Below the pieces are notes generated by a model. It was not told the origin of the DNA and made no database searches. It worked only from the letters and a program-made list of their open reading frames with translations. From an uncultured Flavobacteriales bacterium (GTDB lineage: Bacteria > Bacteroidota > Bacteroidia > Flavobacteriales > BACL11), in the NCBI GenBank assembly GCA_950069165.1, contig CATMIT010000092.1, positions 1-5,380 on the forward strand: a stretch of 5,380 bases of DNA. Direction: 5' to 3'. The position numbers and the translations under genes were made by a program. Position 1 is the stretch's first letter. Every line of letters begins with the position of its first letter. This document shows positions 1 through 5,380 of this stretch, one piece after another.

Positions 1-276
1 GCCAAATGGGTGAAAGAAGAATATGCCGAGCAACTAAAAAACCTAACCATGAGTGAGGGTATAATTTTGGTAAAACTCATCTACCGTGAAACGCAAATTA
101 CTTCTTATCAGTTGGTAAAATCGTATAGAGGAAGGTTCAATGCTTTTTTTTGGCAAACCTTAGCCAAGTTTTACAACAATGACTTGAAAACAAAATACGA
201 CCCAATAAATGATAGAGAAGACATGCTAATTGAACATATTATTCTACAAGCAAAATTGGAAGGAAGGTTGAATTAG
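1..276 (+). CDS. DUF4294 family protein, 3' part only
   Basis: The reading frame is open from the first base, so the gene starts upstream of the window; a GTG at 10 is in frame but is probably internal. The visible 91 residues are charged and soluble, with no membrane segment. They carry the pattern I associate with the C-terminal half of DUF4294: a Y-x-x-x-L-K-x-L-T-x-S-x-G region, then L-I-Y-R-E-T-x-x-T-S-Y-x-L-V-K, an aromatic stretch with F-F-W-Q-T, and a Y-D-P-I-N motif followed by acidic residues. DUF4294 is a Bacteroidota family of unknown function, and full members are, from memory, roughly twice this length. The stop TAG at 274-276 overlaps by 4 bp the stop codon of the convergent dehydrogenase gene. 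I infer no function. The family assignment comes from remembered motif similarity and is fairly secure; a profile search would settle it. Confidence 0.8.
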   Translation, partial: AKWVKEEYAEQLKNLTMSEGIILVKLIYRETQITSYQLVKSYRGRFNAFFWQTLAKFYNNDLKTKYDPINDREDMLIEHIILQAKLEGRLN

Positions 277-305
277 TTTTTACTGAATTGTGCAGCAACT
301 TTTTT
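267..305 (+). terminator. possible Rho-independent terminator after the DUF4294 gene
   Basis: On the + strand GTTG (267-270) can pair with CAAC (296-299), and AATTAGT (271-277) with ACT-G-AATT (282-289, one G bulged), around a TTTT loop (278-281). Six unpaired bases (290-295) separate the two stem parts. A run of six T (300-305) follows directly. The stem is AT-rich and interrupted, so it is a weak candidate. It includes the DUF4294 stop codon and lies inside the 3' end of the opposing dehydrogenase gene, the only place available because the two stop codons overlap. On the minus strand no T-run follows the hairpin. Confidence 0.3.
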
Positions 306-1166
306 ATTTCTGGATCCATCAGAGTAATTATAAAAACCTTCACCTGATTTAATGCCTAATTTACCAGCAGCTACCATTTCTATTAAAAGAGGACAGGGGC
401 TGTATTTTTTACCTCTAAACCCCTCATGCATTACTTCCAAAATCGAAAGGCAGATATCTAGACCAATAAAATCAGCTAAGTGCAAGGGTCCCATAGGATG
501 CGACATGCCTAACATCATTACCGTGTCAATTCCTTCAACAGAAGATATATTCTCATGCAAAGTATAAATGGCTTCATTAATCATTGGCATGAGTATTCTA
601 TTAGCCACAAACCCTGGAGCATCATTCACTTCAACAGGAATTTTGCCTAGAGTTTTACTCATCTCCATTATTGTATAAGTAACCTGATCTGAAGTTGCTT
701 TACCTCTTATTACTTCTACCAGTTTCATAATAGGAACAGGATTCATAAAATGCATTCCAATCACTTTTTCTGCCCTATTGGTTACTGTAGCAATTTCAGT
801 TATTGAGATGGATGAGGTATTTGAGGCTAAAATAGTATGCTCATCACACACATTATCCAATTGCCCAAAAATCTTCAGTTTCAACTCTTTATTTTCAGTA
901 GCTGCTTCCACTACTAAATCCACTCCTTTAACCCCTTCCAATATATCAGTATAAGTTGTAATATTAGATAGCGTGCTAATCTTTTCTTTCTCTGTAATCT
1001 TCTCTTTTTTTACCATTCTATCCAGATTTTTACCGATAGTGGAAATTGCTTTTTCCAATGCATTTGCCGATATATCAACCAAGTTTACATTAAAATCTCT
1101 TTGGGCAAAAGTATGGGCTATTCCATTGCCCATGGTACCAGCTCCAATTACGGTTATGTTTTTCAT
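273..1166 (-). CDS. hbd: 3-hydroxybutyryl-CoA dehydrogenase
   Basis: A 297-residue soluble, cytoplasmic NAD-dependent enzyme that interconverts (S)-3-hydroxybutyryl-CoA and acetoacetyl-CoA, a step in fatty-acid breakdown and in butyrate or hydroxybutyrate metabolism. Seen in the sequence: an N-terminal Rossmann fold with GAGTMG at 8-13 and Asp31 at the end of the second strand, which favours NAD(H) over NADP(H); SNTSS at 115-119; GMHFMNP at 137-143; LVEVIRG at 149-155; and APGFVANR at 183-190 opening the C-terminal helical domain. By alignment with clostridial Hbd, Ser118, His139, Glu151 and Asn189 are the active-site residues, and all are present. The length is slightly above the family's usual 280 or so because of a short basic tail. 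ATG at 1166 gives the family's normal N-terminus; the leader is A-rich with no close Shine-Dalgarno. It is the last of four co-directional genes, 39 bp after the sugar transferase. Exact chain-length preference cannot be read from the sequence; a broader 3-hydroxyacyl-CoA dehydrogenase is possible. Confidence 0.95.
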   Translation of the reverse strand: MKNITVIGAGTMGNGIAHTFAQRDFNVNLVDISANALEKAISTIGKNLDRMVKKEKITEKEKISTLSNITTYTDILEGVKGVDLVVEAATENKELKLKIFGQLDNVCDEHTILASNTSSISITEIATVTNRAEKVIGMHFMNPVPIMKLVEVIRGKATSDQVTYTIMEMSKTLGKIPVEVNDAPGFVANRILMPMINEAIYTLHENISSVEGIDTVMMLGMSHPMGPLHLADFIGLDICLSILEVMHEGFRGKKYSPCPLLIEMVAAGKLGIKSGEGFYNYSDGSRNKKVAAQFSKN

Positions 1167-1205
1167 TTATTAGTTGTTTGTTTTTTGTCTAATTTCTTTT
1201 CCTAT

Positions 1206-2618
1206 CTATTTTCCTCTGCCTTGCAATACAATTAGCACTGTGTATATTAAAATTTTTAAATCCAAAGTAAAGGAGATATTTTCGATATATAAAATATCGT
1301 ATTTCATTCTTTCAATCATTTGGTCAATATTTTCCGCATAGCCAAATTTCACCATTCCCCATGAAGTAATACCTGGTTTTACTTTATGTAAATGATGATA
1401 ATGAGGAGCTTTTTCTGCTATCAAATCTATGTAGTACTGTCGCTCAGGTCTTGGACCTACAACTGACATTTCGCCAATGAGGACATTATAAAATTGTGGT
1501 AGCTCATCCAGTCTTGTTTTTCTCATAATTTTTCCCCAAGGCGTGATTCGTTTATCCTCATTTGAGGAAAGTTGCGGACCATTTGTTTCGGCATTTTCAT
1601 ACATGGAACGAAACTTAATAATATTGAAACTTTCACCATGCAAACCAATTCTTTCTTGTTTGAATATAATTTTCCCAGAGGAAGAGAATTTTACCAAAAC
1701 CGCAGTAAATAAATAAACTGGTGAAAACAGAATTATTACAAATAAAGAAATACTTACATCAAAAAAACGCTTTAAAAACCAATGCCAAGTTGACATCAAT
1801 TCGTGCTCAATTTCAATTAGTGCGGTACCAAAAATCGTGCTCATTTTTACCTTTCCAGAAATAATATCATACATATCCGGTAACATTTTTATATAGATGT
1901 CGGCGCCTTCCAAAAGATCAATAATTTCCTCAATTTTGTGATGCTCAGCACTCTCTACAGCAATAATTACATCCTCAATTTTATTTTCCTTTATTATTTG
2001 AACAATATTTTCCAAACTTCCTTTTTTAGGAATAAACTCACTGAGTAAGTATTGGGCTTTTTCCTCCACATTTACAAAGCCAACAAAATGATATCCGCTT
2101 GATAATTTTTGCTCATTCAATTCCTTATACATCTGCACAGCTTTAAGATTACTTCCTATTATTAGGGTGTTAAAACTTATCTCTTTCTTGTGAACCTTTT
2201 TTGCAGTAATACTTGTAAGTAAAAACCTAAAAAAAGAAGTGAAAAATAAATGTACACAAAAAAGAACTACAAACAGGCTATAATAGGTTTTGTAGTTATC
2301 ATCAATATAGTCATCAAGCAGAGCAACAAAAAAGATAATGATTGTGCCAATAAGCACTATATAAAATGTTTCCGATAACTCTTTCAATCTCGATTTCCTA
2401 AAAATGTTATTGTAAGTACCGGTTACACCATATAATATTATCCAAAAAATAGGGATGAGAACAATGCCAAAATAAAACTTATTGGTAAAAACTATTTCAA
2501 TTTCTTCTATAAAAACTTTTCGATAGCTGAAAAATAAAGTCCATGATATTACTGCCGAAAATAAATCGAAAAACAGATATTTTGCTATTTGAATGTTGAT
2601 CTTCAACTTAATATACAA
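1206..2618 (-). CDS. polyprenyl-phosphate sugar-1-phosphate transferase (WcaJ-like)
   Basis: A large membrane phosphoglycosyl transferase of 470 residues. Such enzymes move a sugar 1-phosphate from a nucleotide sugar to undecaprenyl phosphate on the cytoplasmic face, the first step of exopolysaccharide, capsule or O-antigen repeat-unit synthesis. Domains: about four N-terminal membrane helices (near 13-31, 47-66, 84-101, 111-131); a Rossmann-like domain with IIGSN at 153-157; a hydrophobic membrane-associated segment near 285-308 carrying the Ser-Pro kink (299-300) typical of the family; then the Bac_transf catalytic domain with FKQERIG (319-325), FRSMY (336-340), LDELPQ (370-375, Asp371-Glu372 as the catalytic dyad), VVGPRP (386-391) and KPGITSW (414-420). 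All core motifs look intact. No ATG is available: upstream in frame is TAG at 2633-2631, and the candidate starts are TTG at 2618 (11 bp overlap with the lipoprotein gene) or TTG at 2606 (just after its stop). Length and architecture match the WcaJ/TIGR03023-type family. The sugar cannot be deduced; glucose or galactose phosphate are common in the family. Confidence 0.93.
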   Translation of the reverse strand: MYIKLKINIQIAKYLFFDLFSAVISWTLFFSYRKVFIEEIEIVFTNKFYFGIVLIPIFWIILYGVTGTYNNIFRKSRLKELSETFYIVLIGTIIIFFVALLDDYIDDNYKTYYSLFVVLFCVHLFFTSFFRFLLTSITAKKVHKKEISFNTLIIGSNLKAVQMYKELNEQKLSSGYHFVGFVNVEEKAQYLLSEFIPKKGSLENIVQIIKENKIEDVIIAVESAEHHKIEEIIDLLEGADIYIKMLPDMYDIISGKVKMSTIFGTALIEIEHELMSTWHWFLKRFFDVSISLFVIILFSPVYLFTAVLVKFSSSGKIIFKQERIGLHGESFNIIKFRSMYENAETNGPQLSSNEDKRITPWGKIMRKTRLDELPQFYNVLIGEMSVVGPRPERQYYIDLIAEKAPHYHHLHKVKPGITSWGMVKFGYAENIDQMIERMKYDILYIENISFTLDLKILIYTVLIVLQGRGK

Positions 2619-3456
2619 TTTTAAAGTTATCTAAGTATAATTCTGCCATTTCTGTACTATTAATATCTCGCTTCATAGAAATAAATACTTTATGACTATT
2701 GGCATTTTGGCTGTTTATAATGGTAGATGTCAAATCGATATAAATTTTGTTCCACTCACTTTTAGGGGTTATTGTAAGGATAGACTGAATAACAACAGGA
2801 GCTTGATCGTAATTTGCAAAAACCCCTACTTGAAAAGCGGTATTACATTTATAATTTAATTCTACATAAATCGGTGTTCCAACTTTTGGAAGATGAACTT
2901 CTTCAGTAGCAATTTCAAAGGTTAAATGAGGAGATGCTAAATGTGCTGCTCCTGAATTAAGTCCTTCAAAAACGGAATCAGTTGTTCGAAAAAGTATAGT
3001 GTCACTATTTGAAGTAGTAATAAATTTAATTCCTGAAAGCTCAAAATCTTCCATATAAAAAACAGCATTATCAAAATAGCTAACCACAGGATTGATGATA
3101 GTAGTACTATCTTTAGTTAGAAAGACCTCTTCTTTAAAATAATCATAAAATGGATAATTTACTCTTGTAGCTGCAATACCATTGTTTTTTATTCCTGCTT
3201 TTATGCTTATATTTTGTTTCCCACTGAGTAATACAGGAAAAGTAGCTGGAAGAGGATACACTCCTTGCAAGTTATTGTCAAAATAAACCCAAGCATCCGT
3301 TATCTTATGCGAATTACTGCCCTCATTAGCAGGGTCAGTTATTACTTCAATTGATGGGATGCTTATATAAGAAGGTACACCTTCATTGACATCTATTTTT
3401 TTACAGCTTTGAAAAAGAAAAATACCAAAAAGAAAAAGAAAAATAATGTGCTTCAT
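2608..3456 (-). CDS. uncharacterised Bacteroidota lipoprotein with two beta-rich halves
   Basis: I see a 282-residue predicted lipoprotein. MKH is followed by a hydrophobic run and FQSC at 15-18, a lipobox with Cys18 as the lipidated residue. Residues after Cys are Lys-Lys-Ile-Asp, not the acidic run known as a surface-export signal in some Bacteroidota, so a periplasm-facing location is my guess. Residues 50-115 form a beta-rich segment (ITDAWVYFD, LPATFPVL, IKAGIKNNGIAATR, YPFYDYF) that looks like a conserved small domain. From about 133 to the end (YMEDFE, TPIYVELNYK, WNKIYIDL, ELYLDNFKIVY) the pattern resembles a galactose-binding or carbohydrate-binding jelly roll, including the closing L-D-N-x-K motif. 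I recall similar proteins in other Bacteroidota without a known role. ATG at 3456 is chosen over an in-frame TTG at 3477, which would put charged residues before the signal peptide. The gene follows the oxidoreductase by 38 bp and overlaps the sugar transferase by up to 11 bp, hinting at a shared envelope-glycan role. That function is inference only. Confidence 0.85.
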   Translation of the reverse strand: MKHIIFLFLFGIFLFQSCKKIDVNEGVPSYISIPSIEVITDPANEGSNSHKITDAWVYFDNNLQGVYPLPATFPVLLSGKQNISIKAGIKNNGIAATRVNYPFYDYFKEEVFLTKDSTTIINPVVSYFDNAVFYMEDFELSGIKFITTSNSDTILFRTTDSVFEGLNSGAAHLASPHLTFEIATEEVHLPKVGTPIYVELNYKCNTAFQVGVFANYDQAPVVIQSILTITPKSEWNKIYIDLTSTIINSQNANSHKVFISMKRDINSTEMAELYLDNFKIVY

Positions 3457-3494
3457 AGTGGCTTTATGCTTTATCAAACGAATGTAATTTTTGT

Positions 3495-4466
3495 TTATTG
3501 TTTTTCGACTTGTTCAGAAATCTGTTGGGCCACATAAAGGGCTTTATAGGCGTCTTCAATGGTAACAATTGTATCGGTATTATTTGCAATAGCATGGTAA
3601 AAGCAAGTGAGCTCATCTTTTATGGCATTATTATCAGTAATTTTAGGGCTTTCAAATTCTATTTGTTTTTTTGTTTTTCCCTTTCCTGGATCAATAATCA
3701 AAGCAAAAGGATCGTCTGTATTTTTGGCATCTTTCATTCTGATAAGTTCTGCTTTCTTTTCTAAAAAATCAATCGATATGTATGCGTCCTTCTGAAAAAT
3801 TCTTGTTTTACGCATGCTTTTAAGTGATATTCTACTGGCTGTTAGGTTTGCCACACAACCATTCTCAAATTCAATCCTGGCATTTGCAATATCAGGCGTA
3901 TCACTAATAATAGAAACCCCACTAGCATAGATGCTTTTTATTTCTGATTTTACAATGCTGAGTACAATATCAATATCATGAATCATCAAATCATGCACCA
4001 CAGGAACATCTGTTCCTCTTGGATTGAATTCTGCCAATCGGTGGGCTTCAATAAACATGGGGTTATTGCAATCTTTCTGTATTGCTATAAAAGCAGGATT
4101 GAACCTTTCCACATGCCCAACTTGCACTTTCACTTCTTTTTTTTCTGCTAATTTTACTAATTCTTGTGCTTCATCTATTGTTGCTGTAATGGGTTTTTCT
4201 ACAAACAAATGTTTGCCTTTTTCTATTGCCATTTTTGCATACTCAAAATGGTATTTTGTTGGCGTTACCACATCAATGGCATCAGAACTATCTATCAATT
4301 CTTTTGCTGAACTAAATGAAGAGATTCCAAATTCTGATGTTATTTTTTTAGAGTTTACCGGGTTTGTATCATAAAATCCGATTAAATCAAACTCCTTTAT
4401 TTCTTTTAACAAACGAATGTGAATTTTTCCTAAATGTCCTGCGCCAATTACGCCAATTTTTATCAT
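3495..4466 (-). CDS. Gfo/Idh/MocA family NAD(P)-dependent oxidoreductase
   Basis: A 323-residue cytoplasmic dehydrogenase. The family oxidises or reduces sugars, inositols, sugar nucleotides or related compounds using NAD(P). Seen in the sequence: an N-terminal Rossmann fold with GAGHLG at 8-13; the acidic end of the second strand at Asp33; VVTPTKYH (66-73) and the family hallmark EKP at 90-92, with Lys91 the expected catalytic or cofactor-contacting lysine; GHVERFNP at 117-124; and a D-x-x-x-H motif at Asp159/His163, His163 being the likely catalytic base. The C-terminal half is the usual open beta-sheet domain. Length is normal and nothing is missing. ATG at 4466 gives the canonical start just before the first strand; the upstream leader is A-rich with no clear Shine-Dalgarno. 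It is the first gene of the four-gene minus-strand group and is divergent from pcm. Substrate is not predictable. Its company with a sugar transferase makes a nucleotide-sugar substrate tempting, but I recall similar oxidoreductases beside pcm or hbd in Bacteroidota lacking that context. Confidence 0.92.
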   Translation of the reverse strand: MIKIGVIGAGHLGKIHIRLLKEIKEFDLIGFYDTNPVNSKKITSEFGISSFSSAKELIDSSDAIDVVTPTKYHFEYAKMAIEKGKHLFVEKPITATIDEAQELVKLAEKKEVKVQVGHVERFNPAFIAIQKDCNNPMFIEAHRLAEFNPRGTDVPVVHDLMIHDIDIVLSIVKSEIKSIYASGVSIISDTPDIANARIEFENGCVANLTASRISLKSMRKTRIFQKDAYISIDFLEKKAELIRMKDAKNTDDPFALIIDPGKGKTKKQIEFESPKITDNNAIKDELTCFYHAIANNTDTIVTIEDAYKALYVAQQISEQVEKQ

Positions 4467-4489
4467 TCTTTTGCAGTATATTTTTATGG

Positions 4490-4519
4490 CGAAAATAAAG
4501 TTTTTTAATCGAATAACAA
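4490..4519 (-). promoter_or_regulatory. candidate Bacteroidota-type promoter for the oxidoreductase operon
   Basis: Read on the minus strand, TTG (4519-4517) is followed after exactly 19 bases by TATTTTCG (4497-4490). The Bacteroidota housekeeping promoter has a -33 TTTG/TTG element and a -7 TAnnTTTG element with about 19-21 bases between; this candidate matches the -7 element at all but one defined position. Transcription would begin near 4484, leaving a leader of under 20 bases before the ATG at 4466. The 71 bp gap also has to hold the divergent pcm promoter, for which I found no equally good match. Confidence 0.5.
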
Positions 4520-4537
4520 TTTAAGTATAGGATTATA

Positions 4538-5179
4538 ATGCAAGACACATTTAAGCATCAAGGGCTAAGGAAAAAATTAGTGGACATCATTAGTAAAAAA
4601 GGCATTAAACAGCAGAATGTTCTAGCGGCTATTGGCAAAATTCCAAGGCATCTTTTTATGGATAATGCATTTATTGGTTTTGCTTATGAAGATAATGCTT
4701 TCCCCATAGGAGCTGGGCAAACCATCTCACAACCTTTTACGGTTGCTGTACAAACTGAACTTTTGGATGTAAAACAACATGATAAAATATTAGAAATAGG
4801 AACAGGTTCTGGCTATCAAGCAGCAGTTTTGGTAGCCATGGAAGGGGTGGTTTATACCATTGAAAGACAAAAGGAACTTTTTCAAAAAACAAAAGAGTTT
4901 TTACCTAAAATTGGTTACAACTGCAAGTTTTTTTATGGAGATGGTTATAAAGGATTGCCTGCTTTAGCTCCATTCGATAAGATAATTATTACTTGTGGAG
5001 CTCCTGAAATACCAACTGCATTGATTAAACAGTTAAAGATTGGTGGAAAATTGGTTGCTCCAATTGGAGGTGGCGATATACAAGAAATGCAACTTTTAGA
5101 TAAAATTTCAGATAAAGAAAATAGAATTACTACTCATGGAAAATTTTCGTTTGTGCCTATGCTAAGTGATAAAAATTAA
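4538..5179 (+). CDS. pcm: protein-L-isoaspartate O-methyltransferase
   Basis: A 213-residue cytosolic repair enzyme that uses S-adenosylmethionine to methylate the free carboxyl of L-isoaspartyl (and D-aspartyl) residues in damaged proteins, which starts their return to normal aspartate. Seen in the sequence: IPRHLFM at 35-41; the family signature around 50-68 (YED, PIGAGQTISQP) with Ser64 at the conserved Thr-Ile-Ser position; SAM-binding motif I LEIGTGSGYQAA at 85-96; VYTIER at 105-110 with Glu109 as the expected ribose contact; GDGYKGLP at 134-141 and the DKIIITCGAP stretch at 147-156; LKIGGKLVAPIG at 166-177; and the C-terminal FVPML at 205-209. Length is typical and all motifs are intact. 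ATG at 4538 is preceded by a weak AGGA at 4529-4532, five bases before the start, one of the few Shine-Dalgarno-like sequences here. It is divergent from the oxidoreductase gene, and its stop codon overlaps that of the convergent aminotransferase by 4 bp. Confidence 0.96.
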   Translation: MQDTFKHQGLRKKLVDIISKKGIKQQNVLAAIGKIPRHLFMDNAFIGFAYEDNAFPIGAGQTISQPFTVAVQTELLDVKQHDKILEIGTGSGYQAAVLVAMEGVVYTIERQKELFQKTKEFLPKIGYNCKFFYGDGYKGLPALAPFDKIIITCGAPEIPTALIKQLKIGGKLVAPIGGGDIQEMQLLDKISDKENRITTHGKFSFVPMLSDKN

Positions 5180-5380
5180 TCTAAAATCCCTTTAATTATG
5201 TCACAACCTTTAATTATTTCTTCTTCTGATATAGTTAGGGGTGGAGTGATTCTGATTGCAGTTTTGGTAAATAAAAAGTAGAATAATATTAATCCTTTTT
5301 CAAGGGATTTTTCTACTACTTCCTTGGCAAGCTGTTCATTGTCAAATTCGATTGACAACATCAATCCTTTACCTCTTATT
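5176..5380 (-). CDS. class-III (ornithine/acetylornithine-type) aminotransferase, C-terminal end only
   Basis: The frame stays open to the right edge, so only the last 67 residues are visible and the real start lies outside; the ATG at 5361 and TTG at 5364 are internal. The fragment opens with I-R-G-K-G-L-M-L-S-I-E-F, the strand that begins the C-terminal small domain of PLP-dependent class-III aminotransferases. It also has F-L-F followed by AIRITPPLTIS-EEEI, the conserved segment whose arginine contacts the substrate carboxylate in ornithine and acetylornithine aminotransferases. The PLP lysine is outside the window. I recall closely similar proteins in Bacteroidota annotated as 'aspartate aminotransferase family protein'; whether this one acts on ornithine, acetylornithine or another amine cannot be told from this end. 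The stop TAA (5178-5176) overlaps the pcm stop codon by 4 bp, tail to tail. Confidence 0.85.
   Translation of the reverse strand, partial: IRGKGLMLSIEFDNEQLAKEVVEKSLEKGLILFYFLFTKTAIRITPPLTISEEEIIKGCDIIKGILD
5189..5217. repeat. short direct repeat inside the aminotransferase gene
   Basis: CCTTTAATTAT occurs at 5189-5199 and again at 5207-5217, an 18-bp period in frame with the aminotransferase, so it encodes Ile-Ile-Lys-Gly twice, six residues apart, in the C-terminal helix. A small local duplication or chance in AT-rich coding sequence would both explain it. Confidence 0.5.

Larger units (their letters stand above)
273..4466 (-). other. probable four-gene operon
   Basis: Oxidoreductase, lipoprotein, sugar transferase and hydroxybutyryl-CoA dehydrogenase run in the same direction with gaps of 38 bp, an overlap of up to 11 bp, and 39 bp. 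I found no convincing internal hairpin terminator, and the only convincing promoter-like sequence is ahead of the oxidoreductase. The lipoprotein and transferase are the most tightly joined pair. Co-transcription of all four is inferred from spacing; the 39 bp leader before hbd could still hold a promoter that I did not recognise. Confidence 0.6.

Noticed and set aside
352..567. Open frame on the + strand inside the dehydrogenase gene
   Set aside because: It is antisense to a complete enzyme with all its motifs and resembles no known protein.
973..1173. Open frame on the + strand over the dehydrogenase N-terminus
   Set aside because: Its hydrophobic look comes from antisense reading of AT-rich coding sequence, and it has no start context.
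3457..3477. Seven-residue N-terminal extension of the lipoprotein from TTG at 3477
   Set aside because: It would place MIKHKAT ahead of a signal peptide that is already complete from ATG at 3456.
3475..3482. TTCGTTTG on the minus strand as a -7 element for the lipoprotein gene
   Set aside because: It lacks the A of TAnnTTTG and no TTG lies at the right distance upstream.
3475..3492. CAAACGAATGT followed by AATTTTT in the gap after the oxidoreductase, repeated with a one-base insertion at 4410-4428
   Set aside because: An 11-bp exact match is expected by chance in AT-rich sequence of this length, and the second copy is plain coding sequence.
3498..4374. Several + strand open frames (3498-3764, 3607-3795, 4024-4374) opposite the oxidoreductase
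   Set aside because: They are shadows of a well-supported gene, overlap each other and lack recognisable motifs.
1206..4466. A complete capsule or exopolysaccharide locus
   Set aside because: Only an initiating transferase is present; no flippase, polymerase, chain-length regulator, export protein or further glycosyltransferase is visible.
4534..4539. TATAAT just upstream of pcm as a -10 box
   Set aside because: It overlaps the ATG start codon, and this consensus is not the one used by Bacteroidota.

Overview
This AT-rich window most likely comes from a member of the Bacteroidota (Flavobacteriia or Cytophagia type); I cannot name a genus. The support is a DUF4294-type protein at the left edge, a Bacteroidota-style lipoprotein, A-rich leaders mostly without Shine-Dalgarno sequences, and a promoter resembling the TTG-N19-TAnnTTTG class of that phylum. 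It looks like ordinary chromosome: no transposase, integrase, tRNA, rRNA, CRISPR array or phage gene is visible.

Layout from left to right: the 3' end of a DUF4294 gene (+, 1-276); then four genes on the minus strand, which in transcription order are a Gfo/Idh/MocA oxidoreductase (4466-3495), an uncharacterised lipoprotein (3456-2608), a large polyprenyl-phosphate sugar-1-phosphate transferase of the WcaJ type (2618-1206) and a 3-hydroxybutyryl-CoA dehydrogenase (1166-273); then, divergent from the first of these, a protein-L-isoaspartate O-methyltransferase gene, pcm (+, 4538-5179); and finally the 3' end of a class-III aminotransferase gene (-, 5380-5176). Coding density is very high. The longest gap is 71 bp, between the divergent oxidoreductase and pcm genes, and no stretch over 300 bp lacks a gene.

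The four minus-strand genes probably form one operon: internal gaps are about 38, -11 and 39 bp, and a plausible promoter lies upstream of the first gene. The middle pair stands out. The lipoprotein and the sugar transferase overlap by 11 bp, and the transferase has no ATG, so it seems to start at TTG inside or just after the lipoprotein's stop region, suggesting coupled translation. The sugar transferase would begin assembly of a surface glycan on undecaprenyl phosphate, and the lipoprotein, with two predicted beta-rich halves, is a candidate envelope partner of unknown function. No flippase, polymerase, further glycosyltransferase or export gene is present, so this is not a complete polysaccharide locus. 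The dehydrogenase and Pcm are housekeeping functions (C4 acyl-CoA metabolism, protein repair) with no obvious link to the glycan genes.

Both ends of the block are tail-to-tail gene pairs whose stop codons overlap by 4 bp (TTAG at 273-276, TTAA at 5176-5179), so any terminator there must lie inside the opposing gene. The strongest candidate for something undescribed is the lipoprotein and its tight coupling to the sugar transferase. The rest is recognisable by family.
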